From: Collinsella sp.
Lineage (GTDB): Bacteria > Actinomycetota > Coriobacteriia > Coriobacteriales > Coriobacteriaceae
DNA: 64,000 nucleotides
Direction of reading: 5' to 3'
NCBI GenBank assembly: GCA_029264355.1
Contig: JARIBW010000006.1
Coordinates: forward strand, 1 to 64,000
The first letter of the stretch is position 1; each line of letters begins with the position of its first letter. Both the position numbers and the translations under genes were made by a program. A model generated the notes under the pieces. The model was not told the origin of the DNA, did not search any database, and saw only the letters and a list, made by a program, of their open reading frames with translations. Below are positions 15,295 to 26,569 of this stretch, in pieces.

Positions 15295-17340
15295 ATGGAT
15301 GCCCAGCTCATCGTCATCATAGCCGGCGTTATTCTGCTCGTCGCCATCATCGGGTCGCTGCTGTTCCTCAAGGGGTACTCGGGCAAGTTCACCTTCGACA
15401 CCCAAAACGGCACGCGTCCGCGCGCCTCCGAGGGGGAGGGGTCCACCCAAGGCGTCAAATCCAACGGACGCTTCAAGCTCCTCACCGCCGGAGTCGGTGC
15501 GGTGTTCTCCGCCATCATCGCAAAGCTGTGGAGCATGCAGATGGTGTCGTCGGACTATTACGATGCCCTCGCCGAGAAGAACCAGACGCGCACGGTGACC
15601 ACGCCGGCCCCGCGCGGGCGCATACTCGATCGCAACGGGGTCGCCATAGTGGACAACCGGCCCTCGCTCGCCATCACGGCCTACCGAGACCTTGCGGACG
15701 ACCCGGTCACGGTCCGCCATCTCGCCAATGTGCTCGGCATGCCCTACATGGCCGTCTTGCGCAACATCCAGAACAACACCGAGGGTCCGCAGAGCCCGCA
15801 TACCGTCGCCACCGATGTGAGACGTTCGACCGTCGCCTACATACAGGAGCACATCGACCTGTTCCCCGGCGTCTATATCGCCGAGCGCACCGAGCGCGCC
15901 TATCCGTTCGGCACGCTCGCCTGCCACGTCGTCGGATACACCGGAACGGTCACGCAGGAGCAGCTCGACGCCCAGAAGGACGAGAATGCCAGCTCCGGAT
16001 CGATCGTCTACCAGCATGGGGACATCGTCGGCCAGGCCGGCATCGAGTACCACTACGAGAACCTGCTGCAGGGCATCCGCGGTGAGCAGACCGTCAAGGT
16101 CGACGCCAACGGCAACGTGACGGCCCAGGCGGGCGCCGTCCCCGCAGAGCCCGGCAGCGATATCAAGCTCACGATCGACGTGAAGATCCAGCAGGCCTGC
16201 GAGGAGGGCCTCAAGATCAGCCAGGAGATCGCCGAGCGCACCGGATACCCGGGAGGGGCGGGCGCCTGCGTCTGCCTCGACTGCACCAACGGCGACGTCC
16301 TGGGCATGGCGAGCTTCCCGTCGTTTGACCCGTCGGTGTTCGTCGGGGGCATCTCCTCCGATATCTGGTCAGAGCTCAACGATGACAAGGGCGGCCGCCC
16401 GCTGGTCAACCGCGCCGTGGGCGGTCAATACATGTCCGCCTCCACCATCAAGCCCCTGAGTTCCTTCGCCGGCATGGAATACGGCGTGTACACCGCCGAG
16501 ACCCGCTCCGATTGCAGGGGATGGTGGACCGGTCTGGGCGAGGGCAGCGGCAAGTGGTGCTGGCTGCACAAGGGGCATGGCGTGCGCGGGCTGCAAGACG
16601 GCATCCGGGACTCTTGCGACGTGGTCTTCTACGATCTTGGCAAGAACTTCTTCTACGCCGATCACGACACCGAGGGCTTGCAGGAGATGTTCCGCCGTTG
16701 GGGCCTGGGGGCAAAGACGGGCATCGATCTGCCCGCCGAGGGCACGGGTCGCGTCCCGGACGCCGAATGGAAAGAGAGTTACTTCAAGGATTGGTCCGCC
16801 GAGGAGCGCGCGTGGAACGCCGGTGACATGACCAACATCGCCATCGGGCAGGGCGATATCCTCGTCACGCCCATCCAGATGGCGACGGCATATGCGGGCA
16901 TCGCCATGGGCGGCGTGGAGTACACGCCCCACGTCCTGCATTCGGTCGTCGCCCGCGACGGTCAGGGAGATGCCTTCACCTTCGAACCGAAGAAGCGCCT
17001 GACGGTCGAGCTCAAGAACCAGGACTCCCAGATGGGCGTCGTCCACGCGGGACTCCACTCGATGATCTACGAGGAGTCGCCCTCCCTCGCCGAGCACTTC
17101 AAAAATCTTCCCGTCCAGGTGGCCGGCAAGTCCGGCACGGGCGAGAAGGTGGGGGAGGAGCTGTACGGCTGGTTCATCGCGTACGCCCCCTTCGACGATC
17201 CCAAATACGTGGTGGCAACGTTGTTGGAGCAGGGCGGGTTCGGCGGCACGTGCTCCATGCCCGCGGTGCGACACGTCCTCGGCGCCATTTACGATTGCCC
17301 CGACCCGCTTGAGTACGTCGGCGGAGATACCTCGAGGTAG
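15295..17340 (+). CDS. mrdA: Penicillin-binding protein 2 (elongasome transpeptidase)
   Basis: A 681-residue class B penicillin-binding protein. It has an N-terminal membrane anchor (residues about 3-23), a pedestal domain with RGRILDRNGVAIVDN, and the transpeptidase motifs: STIK with catalytic Ser383, a SCD variant of the SxN motif in RDSCDVVFYDLG, and KSGT starting at Lys612. The SxD variant is normal for the PBP2 group. It cross-links peptidoglycan during elongation together with RodA, encoded next. A second hydrophobic segment near residues 63-80 follows the anchor. The gene ends 9 bases before the rodA start. Confidence 0.93.
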   Translation: MDAQLIVIIAGVILLVAIIGSLLFLKGYSGKFTFDTQNGTRPRASEGEGSTQGVKSNGRFKLLTAGVGAVFSAIIAKLWSMQMVSSDYYDALAEKNQTRTVTTPAPRGRILDRNGVAIVDNRPSLAITAYRDLADDPVTVRHLANVLGMPYMAVLRNIQNNTEGPQSPHTVATDVRRSTVAYIQEHIDLFPGVYIAERTERAYPFGTLACHVVGYTGTVTQEQLDAQKDENASSGSIVYQHGDIVGQAGIEYHYENLLQGIRGEQTVKVDANGNVTAQAGAVPAEPGSDIKLTIDVKIQQACEEGLKISQEIAERTGYPGGAGACVCLDCTNGDVLGMASFPSFDPSVFVGGISSDIWSELNDDKGGRPLVNRAVGGQYMSASTIKPLSSFAGMEYGVYTAETRSDCRGWWTGLGEGSGKWCWLHKGHGVRGLQDGIRDSCDVVFYDLGKNFFYADHDTEGLQEMFRRWGLGAKTGIDLPAEGTGRVPDAEWKESYFKDWSAEERAWNAGDMTNIAIGQGDILVTPIQMATAYAGIAMGGVEYTPHVLHSVVARDGQGDAFTFEPKKRLTVELKNQDSQMGVVHAGLHSMIYEESPSLAEHFKNLPVQVAGKSGTGEKVGEELYGWFIAYAPFDDPKYVVATLLEQGGFGGTCSMPAVRHVLGAIYDCPDPLEYVGGDTSR

Positions 17341-17349
17341 GTGAGGAAC

Positions 17350-18531
17350 ATGGCTCAAGATACGCTTTCGCGCGTGAACAAGAAGATGGGCGCCAACCGG
17401 GCGGGCTTGCGGCAGAAGGTCAGCGTGCCCGTCCTCGTGGCCTGGATGCTCCTGCTCGCCTACGGCTCCTTCGTGATCTGGACCGCATCGCTCACCATAT
17501 CCGAGGCCTCCTTCGTGCGTCAGCTCATCGGCATCGGCCTCGGTCTTTTCCTGGCGTTCCTGTGTTGGAGGTCCGATTTCTCGGGCTTGGCCGGCATGGC
17601 GACCGTCCTGCTCGTCGTCGACCTTCTCGTGCTGTTCAGCCCCTACATCCCCGGCCTCTCGTACAACGCCAAGGGCATGACCGGATGGATCAAGATCCCG
17701 TTCATCGGGCTCACCTTCCAGCCGGTCGAGCTCGCCAAGCTCATCACGATCTTCTTCGTGGCCTCGCTCGGCGCTCAGTACAACGGGCGCATCGATTCCG
17801 TGAGGGAGTACGCCAAGCTCTGCGCGATGCTCATCGTCCCGTTCGGGGCCGCCGTGGTCGCGGGCGATTTGGGCAGCGGCTTGGTGATCTTCTTCGCCGG
17901 CGCCGCCATCATCATGATGAGTGGTCCCAGGAAGGAATGGGTGCTGTGCACCGTCGCGCTGATCATCGGCCTCGTCTCGATCATGCTCGCCCTCGACTCG
18001 GTCCTCGACGGCATGCTGGGGCGCGACGTCTTGCTCAAGCAGTACCAGATGAACCGCCTGCTCGTCTTCATCGACCCCGAGTCCGACACCTCCGGCGCCG
18101 GCTACAATTTGCTGCAGTCCATGATCGCCGTGGGCTCGGGGGGCTTTTTCGGCAAGGGGGTGGGCAACGCCTCTCAGGCCGGCGCGGGCTTTCTGCCCGA
18201 GGCCCACACCGACTTCGTGTTCGCGCTGCTGTCCGAGGAGTTCGGCTTCGTCGGCGCCCTCGTGCTGCTCGGCTTGTTCGCGTTCCTGATCTTCTCGACG
18301 ATTCGCGTTGCCCATCGGTCCGATTCCCTGTTTTTGCAGCTCGCGTGCGTCGGCATCGTGGCCATGTGGACCTTTCAGCTGCTCGAGGAGGTCGGCATGT
18401 GCATCGGGCTCATGCCCATCACCGGCATCCCGCTGCCCTTTGTCAGTTTCGGGTCGTCGTCGATGCTCATGCAGTGCGCGGCCGTGGGCATCGTCCAGTC
18501 GGTCTGGCGCGTGGGCAATAAGTCCGTATAG
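17350..18531 (+). CDS. rodA: Peptidoglycan glycosyltransferase RodA (SEDS family)
   Basis: A 393-residue polytopic membrane protein of the FtsW/RodA/SpoVE family, which polymerises lipid II. Signatures include FQPVELAKLITIFFVASLGA, GDLGSGLVIFFAGA, SGAGYNLLQSMIAVGSGGFFGKG, AHTDFVFALLSEEFGF and the C-terminal GIPLPFVSFGSSSML. About ten helices are apparent. The ATG at 17350 follows an AGGTGA-containing site; a GTG at 17341 is also in frame. Adjacent to its cognate PBP2, so RodA rather than FtsW is the better name. Confidence 0.93.
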   Translation: MAQDTLSRVNKKMGANRAGLRQKVSVPVLVAWMLLLAYGSFVIWTASLTISEASFVRQLIGIGLGLFLAFLCWRSDFSGLAGMATVLLVVDLLVLFSPYIPGLSYNAKGMTGWIKIPFIGLTFQPVELAKLITIFFVASLGAQYNGRIDSVREYAKLCAMLIVPFGAAVVAGDLGSGLVIFFAGAAIIMMSGPRKEWVLCTVALIIGLVSIMLALDSVLDGMLGRDVLLKQYQMNRLLVFIDPESDTSGAGYNLLQSMIAVGSGGFFGKGVGNASQAGAGFLPEAHTDFVFALLSEEFGFVGALVLLGLFAFLIFSTIRVAHRSDSLFLQLACVGIVAMWTFQLLEEVGMCIGLMPITGIPLPFVSFGSSSMLMQCAAVGIVQSVWRVGNKSV

Positions 18532-18587
18532 GCCCATCCGGGCCCTGCTGTATCTTCCGTATTGGTTTGAGAGTTTCGAGGAGTGAC

Positions 18588-19478
18588 ATGAGGATTCCCG
18601 TAGATTCTGTCGTTGATGCCCTCAAGATGGGCGCGAGCGTCCAAGGCGATGTCGACGCTCCGGTGCGCGTGGCGGTCTACCTCGATGAGGGAGCCCCCTC
18701 CCATATCGTCTCGTGTTTACGGGAGGCACTGGTGCCGCAAACGACTTCGGGGCTCGTGCGGGTCGCGCGTCTCGATGCGCCCACGTTTTCCGTCAAGGCC
18801 GATTCCGACGTCGCCTTGGTGGTGAGCTCGGGCAGCGCGCTTTTGCAAGATCGCGTCCAGCAGATCGCGATCGCGGGCGTCCCGACCGTGGTCCTATGCG
18901 AATCCAGCGTCGAGGCGCCTTTCATCCAGCATGACACGGCGATGCTCGGCCTGATCGCCGCGAGTGACGCGACGCACCTGCTCTCCTCGCTCGCGCGCTG
19001 GATTTTGGACCGGACCGACAAGGACACCGCCTTCGCCGCTAATTTCCCCTTCATGCGCATCTCCGCCGCGATGCGCGTGGTGCGGTCGGCGACCATGGCA
19101 AACCTCGCCACCGGCGCGCTCTTCTTCATGCCCGGCGCGGATTTTCCCGTCATGACCATGACGCAGCTCGGCATGATGCTCAAGCTCGCCGCGGTGTTCG
19201 GCAAGCCCATGCGGCCCGAGCGCGCATATGAGGCCGCCCTGGTACTCGGAGGTGCGCTCGCCATGCGCGCCGGGGCGCGGGCGGTCTCCCGCCGCTTCGG
19301 GCGCCCGGGGGTGCTCCTCAAGGTTCTCGTCGCAGGGGCCGGGACGTTCGGCATGGGGTGCTGCCTCAGCGCCTATTACGAGCGCGATGTCGATTACGCC
19401 CCTCTGAATGACTTCTTCCGCGGCGCGTTCGCCCGGGCGAAGTCCCTGTTCGTCCCGGAGGTCCCGACGGTCGGGTAG
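18588..19478 (+). CDS. DUF697/YcjF-like membrane-associated protein
   Basis: 296 residues. The N-terminal half (about 1-140) is a soluble alpha/beta region without clear motif. The second half contains the hydrophobic DUF697-type segment ALFFMPGADFPVMTMTQLGM plus a glycine-rich hydrophobic stretch near residues 245-265. DUF697 usually sits beside or inside Era-like GTPases, but no GTPase P-loop is present in this protein or its neighbours. Start ATG 18588 has GAGGAG upstream. It follows rodA by 56 bases and may be the last gene of the mre transcript. Function unknown. Confidence 0.75.
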   Translation: MRIPVDSVVDALKMGASVQGDVDAPVRVAVYLDEGAPSHIVSCLREALVPQTTSGLVRVARLDAPTFSVKADSDVALVVSSGSALLQDRVQQIAIAGVPTVVLCESSVEAPFIQHDTAMLGLIAASDATHLLSSLARWILDRTDKDTAFAANFPFMRISAAMRVVRSATMANLATGALFFMPGADFPVMTMTQLGMMLKLAAVFGKPMRPERAYEAALVLGGALAMRAGARAVSRRFGRPGVLLKVLVAGAGTFGMGCCLSAYYERDVDYAPLNDFFRGAFARAKSLFVPEVPTVG

Positions 19479-19602
19479 GCGGTCTCTGGGCGGCGCGGAC
19501 CTGCCGTGCGTCTCCCGTCCCGTTCGCCCGCGTCGCGACGATGCGCCATCATTCCCGACGCCCGTGGCTGTTTTCACGTTAAGCCCCCGATAAGGAGGAT
19601 TC

Positions 19603-21480
19603 ATGCGAGTTCCCTACGAGAACCGCTTCCATGAGCTTGAACCGTTGCTCGCCCGTGTCGAAAAGCCCACGCGCTACATCGACCACGAGTGGGGGGCGTT
19701 GTACAAGCCGGAGGCCGAGCACCGCTGCGTGTTGATCTATCCCGACGTATACGAGGTGGGCCTGCCCAATCAGGGCATCGCCATCCTGTACCGCAATCTC
19801 AACGAGGCCCCGGGCCTTTCGTGCGAGCGCGGCTACATCCCGTGGGTCGACATGGCCGATGAGATGCGAGCAGCCGGAATCCCGCTGCTGTCGCTCGAAG
19901 GAGCCGCCCCGGTCGCGTCTTTCGACATCGTCGGGTTCCATGTCCCGCATGAGATGGCGTGCACCAACTATCTCGAGGGCCTCGACCTCGCGGGCATCCC
20001 GCTTCACGCCGCGGACCGCGGCGAGGACGACCCCATCGTCATTTGCGGCGGCCCCTCCGTGTACAACCCCGAGCCCCTTGCGCCGTTTTTCGACTGCATG
20101 ATGATCGGCGAGGGCGAGGAGCAGATCGTCGAGTTCTGCCAGCGTCATCGCGAGCTGCGCGACGCCGGCACCCCCCGTGCCGAGATGCTTCGCGAGCTTT
20201 CGAAGATCGGGGGCGTCTACGTGCCGTCCCTCTACGAGGTGCGTCATGACGGCCCCTGCTCGCCGCACGGCTACACGGTCCCGCGCGAGGGCGAGGAGGT
20301 CCCCCCGGTCGTGTACAAGCGCGTGGTGAGGGACTTCGGCGCCACCAACCCGGTGCCGCAGGCCGTCGTGCCCTACATGCAGATCGTTCAAGACCGCCTC
20401 TGCGTCGAGGTGCTGCGCGGTTGCGCCCGCGGTTGCCGGTTCTGCCAGGCCGGCATGACGTATCGCCCCGTGCGCGAGCGCTCCGCCGACCAGGTGGTCT
20501 CCGCCGTCACCGGCGGCCTGTCCCACATGGGCTACGACGAGGTCTCGCTCAACTCGCTCTCCACCACCGACCACTCCAAGTGCGCAGAGATGCTCAACCG
20601 TCTGAACAAGCGCCTGGGCGATACCGGCATCTCCATCTCCGTGCCGTCCCAGCGCCTCGACTCCTTCGGCGTGGACATGGCCGCCGCCGTGGCGGGGGAG
20701 AAGAAGGGCGGCCTCACGTTCGCGCCCGAGGCCGGCAGCCAGCGCATGCGCGACATCATCAACAAGAACGTGACCGAGGAGGATCTCGAACGCGCCACGC
20801 GCGCCGCGTTCGAGGCCGGTTGGCGCCGCGTCAAGCTGTACTTCATGATGGGCCTGCCGGGGGAGACCGATGAGGACATCGTCGCCATCGCCCAGCTCGC
20901 CGACCATACGCTCGAGATCGCGCGCGAGGTCGTTCCCAAGGAGCAGCGCGGCGGTATATCCGTCTCCATCTCCGTATCGGTGTTCATCCCCAAGGCCCAC
21001 ACGCCGTTCCAGTGGTGCCCGCAGCTCGACGACGCCGAGGTCAAGCGCCGCCAGCAGCTTTTGTTCCGCTCGGTGAGGAACCGCGCGGTGAGGATACACT
21101 GCCACGACGCCGCCACCTCGCTCGTCGAGGCGGTTATGAGCCGCGGCGGTCGCGACATCGCCCCGCTCATCGAGGGCGCCTGGAGGCGTGGGCAGCGCTT
21201 CGACGCGTGGACCGAGCAGTTCGAGCTCGGTCGCTGGGAGCAGGCCGCATCCGAGCTCGGCATGGACCTGAGGGCGCTGGCCCAGGAGTCCTTCGAGCTC
21301 GATTGGCGCCTGCCCTGGGAGCATGTGAGCCCCGGCGTGTCCCGCGGGTTCCTCCTGCGAGAGTACCGCCGATCGCTCGAGGGCGTCACCACGCCCGACT
21401 GCACGCGCGAGTCCTGCACCGGCTGCGGCGTGTGCCCGACATTGAAAGCCGACAACGTCTTGGTTGGTGAGCGCGCATGA
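19603..21480 (+). CDS. Radical SAM protein, TIGR03960-type
   Basis: 625 residues. The N-terminal third resembles a B12-binding-like Rossmann domain. The radical SAM core begins at RGCARGCRFCQAG with the cluster cysteines Cys274, Cys278 and Cys281. The C-terminus carries an extra cysteine cluster (CTRESCTGCGVC) suited to a second metal centre. Start ATG 19603 has AAGGAGG upstream. It overlaps the next gene by 4 bases (ATGA), matching the common pairing with the DUF2344 protein. The substrate is not known with certainty; the position just before rplU suggests a link to RNA or ribosome modification, which is inference. Confidence 0.88.
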   Translation: MRVPYENRFHELEPLLARVEKPTRYIDHEWGALYKPEAEHRCVLIYPDVYEVGLPNQGIAILYRNLNEAPGLSCERGYIPWVDMADEMRAAGIPLLSLEGAAPVASFDIVGFHVPHEMACTNYLEGLDLAGIPLHAADRGEDDPIVICGGPSVYNPEPLAPFFDCMMIGEGEEQIVEFCQRHRELRDAGTPRAEMLRELSKIGGVYVPSLYEVRHDGPCSPHGYTVPREGEEVPPVVYKRVVRDFGATNPVPQAVVPYMQIVQDRLCVEVLRGCARGCRFCQAGMTYRPVRERSADQVVSAVTGGLSHMGYDEVSLNSLSTTDHSKCAEMLNRLNKRLGDTGISISVPSQRLDSFGVDMAAAVAGEKKGGLTFAPEAGSQRMRDIINKNVTEEDLERATRAAFEAGWRRVKLYFMMGLPGETDEDIVAIAQLADHTLEIAREVVPKEQRGGISVSISVSVFIPKAHTPFQWCPQLDDAEVKRRQQLLFRSVRNRAVRIHCHDAATSLVEAVMSRGGRDIAPLIEGAWRRGQRFDAWTEQFELGRWEQAASELGMDLRALAQESFELDWRLPWEHVSPGVSRGFLLREYRRSLEGVTTPDCTRESCTGCGVCPTLKADNVLVGERA

Positions 21481-22316
21481 CGAACGTATCCGAGCCCACG
21501 CTTTTCCGTCTCCGGGTGGCCTACCCCAAGCTCGGGCGCCTCAAGTACCTCGGTCATCTCGAGCTGATCCACACCGTCGAGCAGGTCGTGCGCCGCTCCA
21601 AGCTGCCCTATGCGGTCACGCAGGGCTTCTCCCCGCACATGCGCATCGCCTACACCTCGGCGCTGCCGGTGGGCACGTCCTCCACGGCGGAGTACTTCGA
21701 CGTGTACCTAACCGAGCTCGTACCCGCCGAGGACGCGTTGAGGCGCTTGCAGAACGCCGCTCCGGTCGACCTGCGTCCGATCGACGCCGCATACGTGGAG
21801 CTTCGCCGGCCGGCGCTCACCGCCGAGATCAACGAGGTCCATTATCTGCTCGAGCTCATGGTCGAGCCCACGCTCGAGGTGTCGGACGACGCGCTCTCGC
21901 AGGTGCTCTCCGGTTGGCGCGATCGCGGGGTCGAGATCGCGTACCGCAGGGGCAAGAAGGTGAAGTCCCTCGACGTGCGTCGCCTGCTCAAGGACTGCAG
22001 CCACATCGTCATGCCGGATGGACGCATCTGGCTGGAACTCGACACGCTCTGCGACAACGACGGGTCGCTCCGCCCCGAGATCATCATCGCGGCGCTCGAC
22101 CAAGCCCTGCGCGGACTGGAGCCGGGTGTCGATGAGGAGATCGTGTCCACGGGAATCCAGCGTCTCGCGACGTTCACGTCGTATAATGTGGAACGCTGCT
22201 CGCAGCGCATACGTGTCGACGGTTCAGGCGAGATTCACCCCCTGGGGCATGAACTTGAGGCGCCGCGCGGTAGCCTCTCGGCGCGGTCTGCTGCGGAGGC
22301 TTTGTCGAACCTGTGA
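21477..22316 (+). CDS. Radical SAM-associated DUF2344 protein (TIGR03936-type)
   Basis: 279 residues, the usual partner of the preceding radical SAM enzyme; in some genomes the two are fused. Family features are LKYLGHLELIHTVEQVVRRS near the N-terminus and QGFSPHMRIAYTSALPVG. No cysteine cluster of its own is seen. The start overlaps the upstream stop (ATGA), so translation is coupled. The stop is 98 bases before rplU, with a separate promoter in between. Confidence 0.87.
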   Translation: MTNVSEPTLFRLRVAYPKLGRLKYLGHLELIHTVEQVVRRSKLPYAVTQGFSPHMRIAYTSALPVGTSSTAEYFDVYLTELVPAEDALRRLQNAAPVDLRPIDAAYVELRRPALTAEINEVHYLLELMVEPTLEVSDDALSQVLSGWRDRGVEIAYRRGKKVKSLDVRRLLKDCSHIVMPDGRIWLELDTLCDNDGSLRPEIIIAALDQALRGLEPGVDEEIVSTGIQRLATFTSYNVERCSQRIRVDGSGEIHPLGHELEAPRGSLSARSAAEALSNL

Positions 22317-22345
22317 ATATGCAGGGAAAACGTTGTATATATCCG

Positions 22346-22374
22346 TTGACGCGCCATAATCCACCTGATACCAT
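22346..22374 (+). promoter_or_regulatory. Promoter of rplU-rpmA
   Basis: TTGACG (22346-22351), 17-bp spacer, TACCAT (22369-22374) preceded by TGA, giving a -35 plus extended -10 arrangement. The predicted start lies about 33 bases before the rplU ATG, leaving no room for a large leader structure. Confidence 0.65.
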
Positions 22375-22413
22375 ATCCGACTGTTGCACAACTGATGCAT
22401 GAAGGGCAAGAAC

Positions 22414-22779
22414 ATGTACGCAATCGTTTCTACGGGCGGCAAGCAGTATAAAGTCGCCACCGATGACGTCATCACCGTTGAGAAGATCGAGGGCGAGGCC
22501 GGTTCCAAGGTCGAGCTCGAGGTCATCTTCCTGAACGACGGCAAGAAGATCGTCACGGATCCTGCCAAGCTCGCCAAGGCTAAGGTCACTGCTGAGATCC
22601 TGGAGCAGTTCAAGGGCGAGAAGCAGCTCGTCTACAAGTTCCACAAGCGCAAGCGCTACCACCGCCTCAAGGGCCACCGTCAGCAGCTCACCAAGCTGAA
22701 GATCACCAAGGTCCAGGCCACCTCCCGCGCCAAGAAGACCACCAAGGTCGAGGAGCCTGAGGCTCCCGTCGCCGAGTAG
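22414..22779 (+). CDS. rplU: 50S ribosomal protein L21
   Basis: Ribosomal protein L21, 121 residues. Recognised by YAIVSTGGKQYKV at the start and YKFHKRKRYHRLKGHRQQLT, the rRNA-binding signature. The ATG at 22414 is preferred over one 15 bases upstream because AAGGG precedes it and it gives the canonical N-terminus. The C-terminal tail after residue 105 is a short Lys/Glu extension. Paired with rpmA as in most bacteria; the usual small gene between them in Firmicutes (a cysteine protease that trims L27) is absent. Confidence 0.97.
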   Translation: MYAIVSTGGKQYKVATDDVITVEKIEGEAGSKVELEVIFLNDGKKIVTDPAKLAKAKVTAEILEQFKGEKQLVYKFHKRKRYHRLKGHRQQLTKLKITKVQATSRAKKTTKVEEPEAPVAE

Positions 22780-22817
22780 TCGACCATTTATAGTTAGTTA
22801 GAGAGCAGGTACCTGAC

Positions 22818-23072
22818 ATGGCACACAAAAAAGGTCTCGGTTCCTCCCGCAATGGTCGCGACTCTCGCGGCCAGCGTCTGGGCACCAAGCGTTTTGACGG
22901 TCAGACCGTGAAGGCCGGCGAGGTTCTCGTCCGCCAGAACGGCACCCACATCCACCCCGGCGAGAACGTCGGCCGTGGCAAGGATGACACCCTCTTCGCC
23001 CTCGTCGAGGGCAAGGTCAAGTTCACCAAGGGGCTCAAGCACCGCGTGAACGTGCACCCTGTTGAGGCGTAG
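22818..23072 (+). CDS. rpmA: 50S ribosomal protein L27
   Basis: Ribosomal protein L27, 84 residues, located near the peptidyl-transferase centre. Begins [21 protein letters not shown] directly after the initiator Met, so there is no cleavable N-terminal extension of the Firmicutes type. It is 38 bases after rplU and is followed by a strong terminator. Confidence 0.97.
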   Translation: MAHKKGLGSSRNGRDSRGQRLGTKRFDGQTVKAGEVLVRQNGTHIHPGENVGRGKDDTLFALVEGKVKFTKGLKHRVNVHPVEA

Positions 23073-23102
23073 TTCTCACCCTTTTGCATTCGCATCTTTT
23101 GG

Positions 23103-25398
<2,296 letters not shown>

Positions 25399-25402
25399 TC
25401 AT

Positions 25403-26005
25403 ATGACGCTTTCAGATGAACAGATCGCCCAACTCGATGCCGTTCGCGCGAAGCTCGAGGTGCGCATGGCCGAGAAACCTCGCCGTTACCAGCACTCCCT
25501 GGGCGTCGCCGAGACCGCCTGCAAGATCGCCCGCGCCTACGATGTCAATTGCTTCTCGGCCGCGCTCGCCGGACTTTTACATGATTGGGACAAGGTCCTG
25601 GACGATCACGAGCTGCTCGTGCGCGCGGCGCAGTACGGTGTTCGCGTCGCCGGTTCCCCCTCGGCCGCCGTGGGATTGCTGCACGGCCCCGTGGCCTCCT
25701 ATGAGCTGCCGCATATCTTCGAGGGCATCGACGCCTCCGTGTGCCAGGCGGTTGCTCGGCACACGGTCGGTGCGGTCGATATGACGCCGCTCGACATGGT
25801 CGTGTTCGTCGCCGATGCGATCGAGCCCGGCCGTCACGGCGATTACGCCGATCGACTGCGCGCGATGGTGGGGGAGTCCTCTTTGGAAGAGCTGTTCTTC
25901 CAGACCTTCGCCCAGGGTCTCGTTTATGTGATTTCGGGTGGGCGCTATCTGTACCCGACCGCCATCGACATCTATAATGCGTACGCAGCAAAGCGCACGC
26001 GCTAA
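25403..26005 (+). CDS. yqeK: YqeK-family HD-domain hydrolase
   Basis: 200 residues with HD-domain metal ligands: His31 (YQHSLGVAE), His60-Asp61 (LLHDWDK), a further His in ELPHIF, and the VADAIEP segment. Known YqeK proteins hydrolyse Ap4A symmetrically. Starts 4 bases after nadD, and the neighbourhood matches the usual context of the family. Confidence 0.9.
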   Translation: MTLSDEQIAQLDAVRAKLEVRMAEKPRRYQHSLGVAETACKIARAYDVNCFSAALAGLLHDWDKVLDDHELLVRAAQYGVRVAGSPSAAVGLLHGPVASYELPHIFEGIDASVCQAVARHTVGAVDMTPLDMVVFVADAIEPGRHGDYADRLRAMVGESSLEELFFQTFAQGLVYVISGGRYLYPTAIDIYNAYAAKRTR

Positions 26006-26027
26006 CCGATCACAGGAAAGGTTCTCC

Positions 26028-26483
26028 ATGACTGACATGACCGACGATCAGCTTCTCGACTACGCCTCCGGTCTGGGCGCGCATGCCGCCGAGGGTAACG
26101 CCTCCGTCGAGCGCAGCGCCGCTTCCCCCTCCACCTCCGGTGTCCCCGCCATCGAGGTGGCCCGTGCCGCCGCCGACGCGGCGTCGTTCAAGGGCGCCGA
26201 GGATATCTGCATCATCGACCTCACCGATCTCTCCGATGTCTGCGATTACTTCGTGCTCGCCACCGGCAACAACACGCGGATGGTCGACGCCATCGTCGAC
26301 GAGGTCGAGGAGAAGGTCGCCCAGGCCTATGGCGAGCATCCGTTCTCGATCGAGGGTCGCGAGGAGCGCAACTGGATCCTCATGGACTACGGTTCGGTCG
26401 TCGTCCACTCCTTCACCCCCGAGGCGCGCGAGTACTACCGCCTCGAGAAGCTTTGGGGCGACGCCCCCGTCATCGAGCTGTAA
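26028..26483 (+). CDS. rsfS: Ribosomal silencing factor RsfS (Iojap family)
   Basis: 151 residues. The RsfS core is recognised from CDYFVLATGNNTRMVDAI and WILMDYGSVVVHSF...YYRLEKLW. It binds L14 and blocks subunit joining in starvation. An extra Ala/Ser-rich N-terminal segment of about 35 residues precedes the core. The ATG at 26028 has AGGAAAGG upstream, and the gene is followed by a terminator. Confidence 0.92.
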   Translation: MTDMTDDQLLDYASGLGAHAAEGNASVERSAASPSTSGVPAIEVARAAADAASFKGAEDICIIDLTDLSDVCDYFVLATGNNTRMVDAIVDEVEEKVAQAYGEHPFSIEGREERNWILMDYGSVVVHSFTPEAREYYRLEKLWGDAPVIEL

Positions 26484-26522
26484 TTTCGCAGCATCCCCTT
26501 TCGCTGATTTCGTCTGAATATG

Positions 26523-26550
26523 AGGGCGGGCCATGTGGTCCGCCCTTTGT
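26523..26550 (+). terminator. Terminator after rsfS
   Basis: A 10-bp stem, AGGGCGGGCC (26523-26532) with GGTCCGCCCT (26537-26546), with one G-U pair and a 4-base loop, followed by TTGTCATT. It separates the obgE-rsfS run from the oppositely oriented glycosyltransferase gene. Confidence 0.75.
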
Positions 26551-26569
26551 CATTCCCACTGGACTTCTT

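Noticed and set aside
18531..18544. GGCCC-ATCC-GGGCC hairpin after rodA as a terminator
   Set aside because: Five base pairs only and no T-tract; readthrough into the DUF697 gene is more likely.
22317..22413. L21 leader or other RNA element before rplU
   Set aside because: The predicted transcript leader is about 33 bases, too short for a structured autoregulatory leader.
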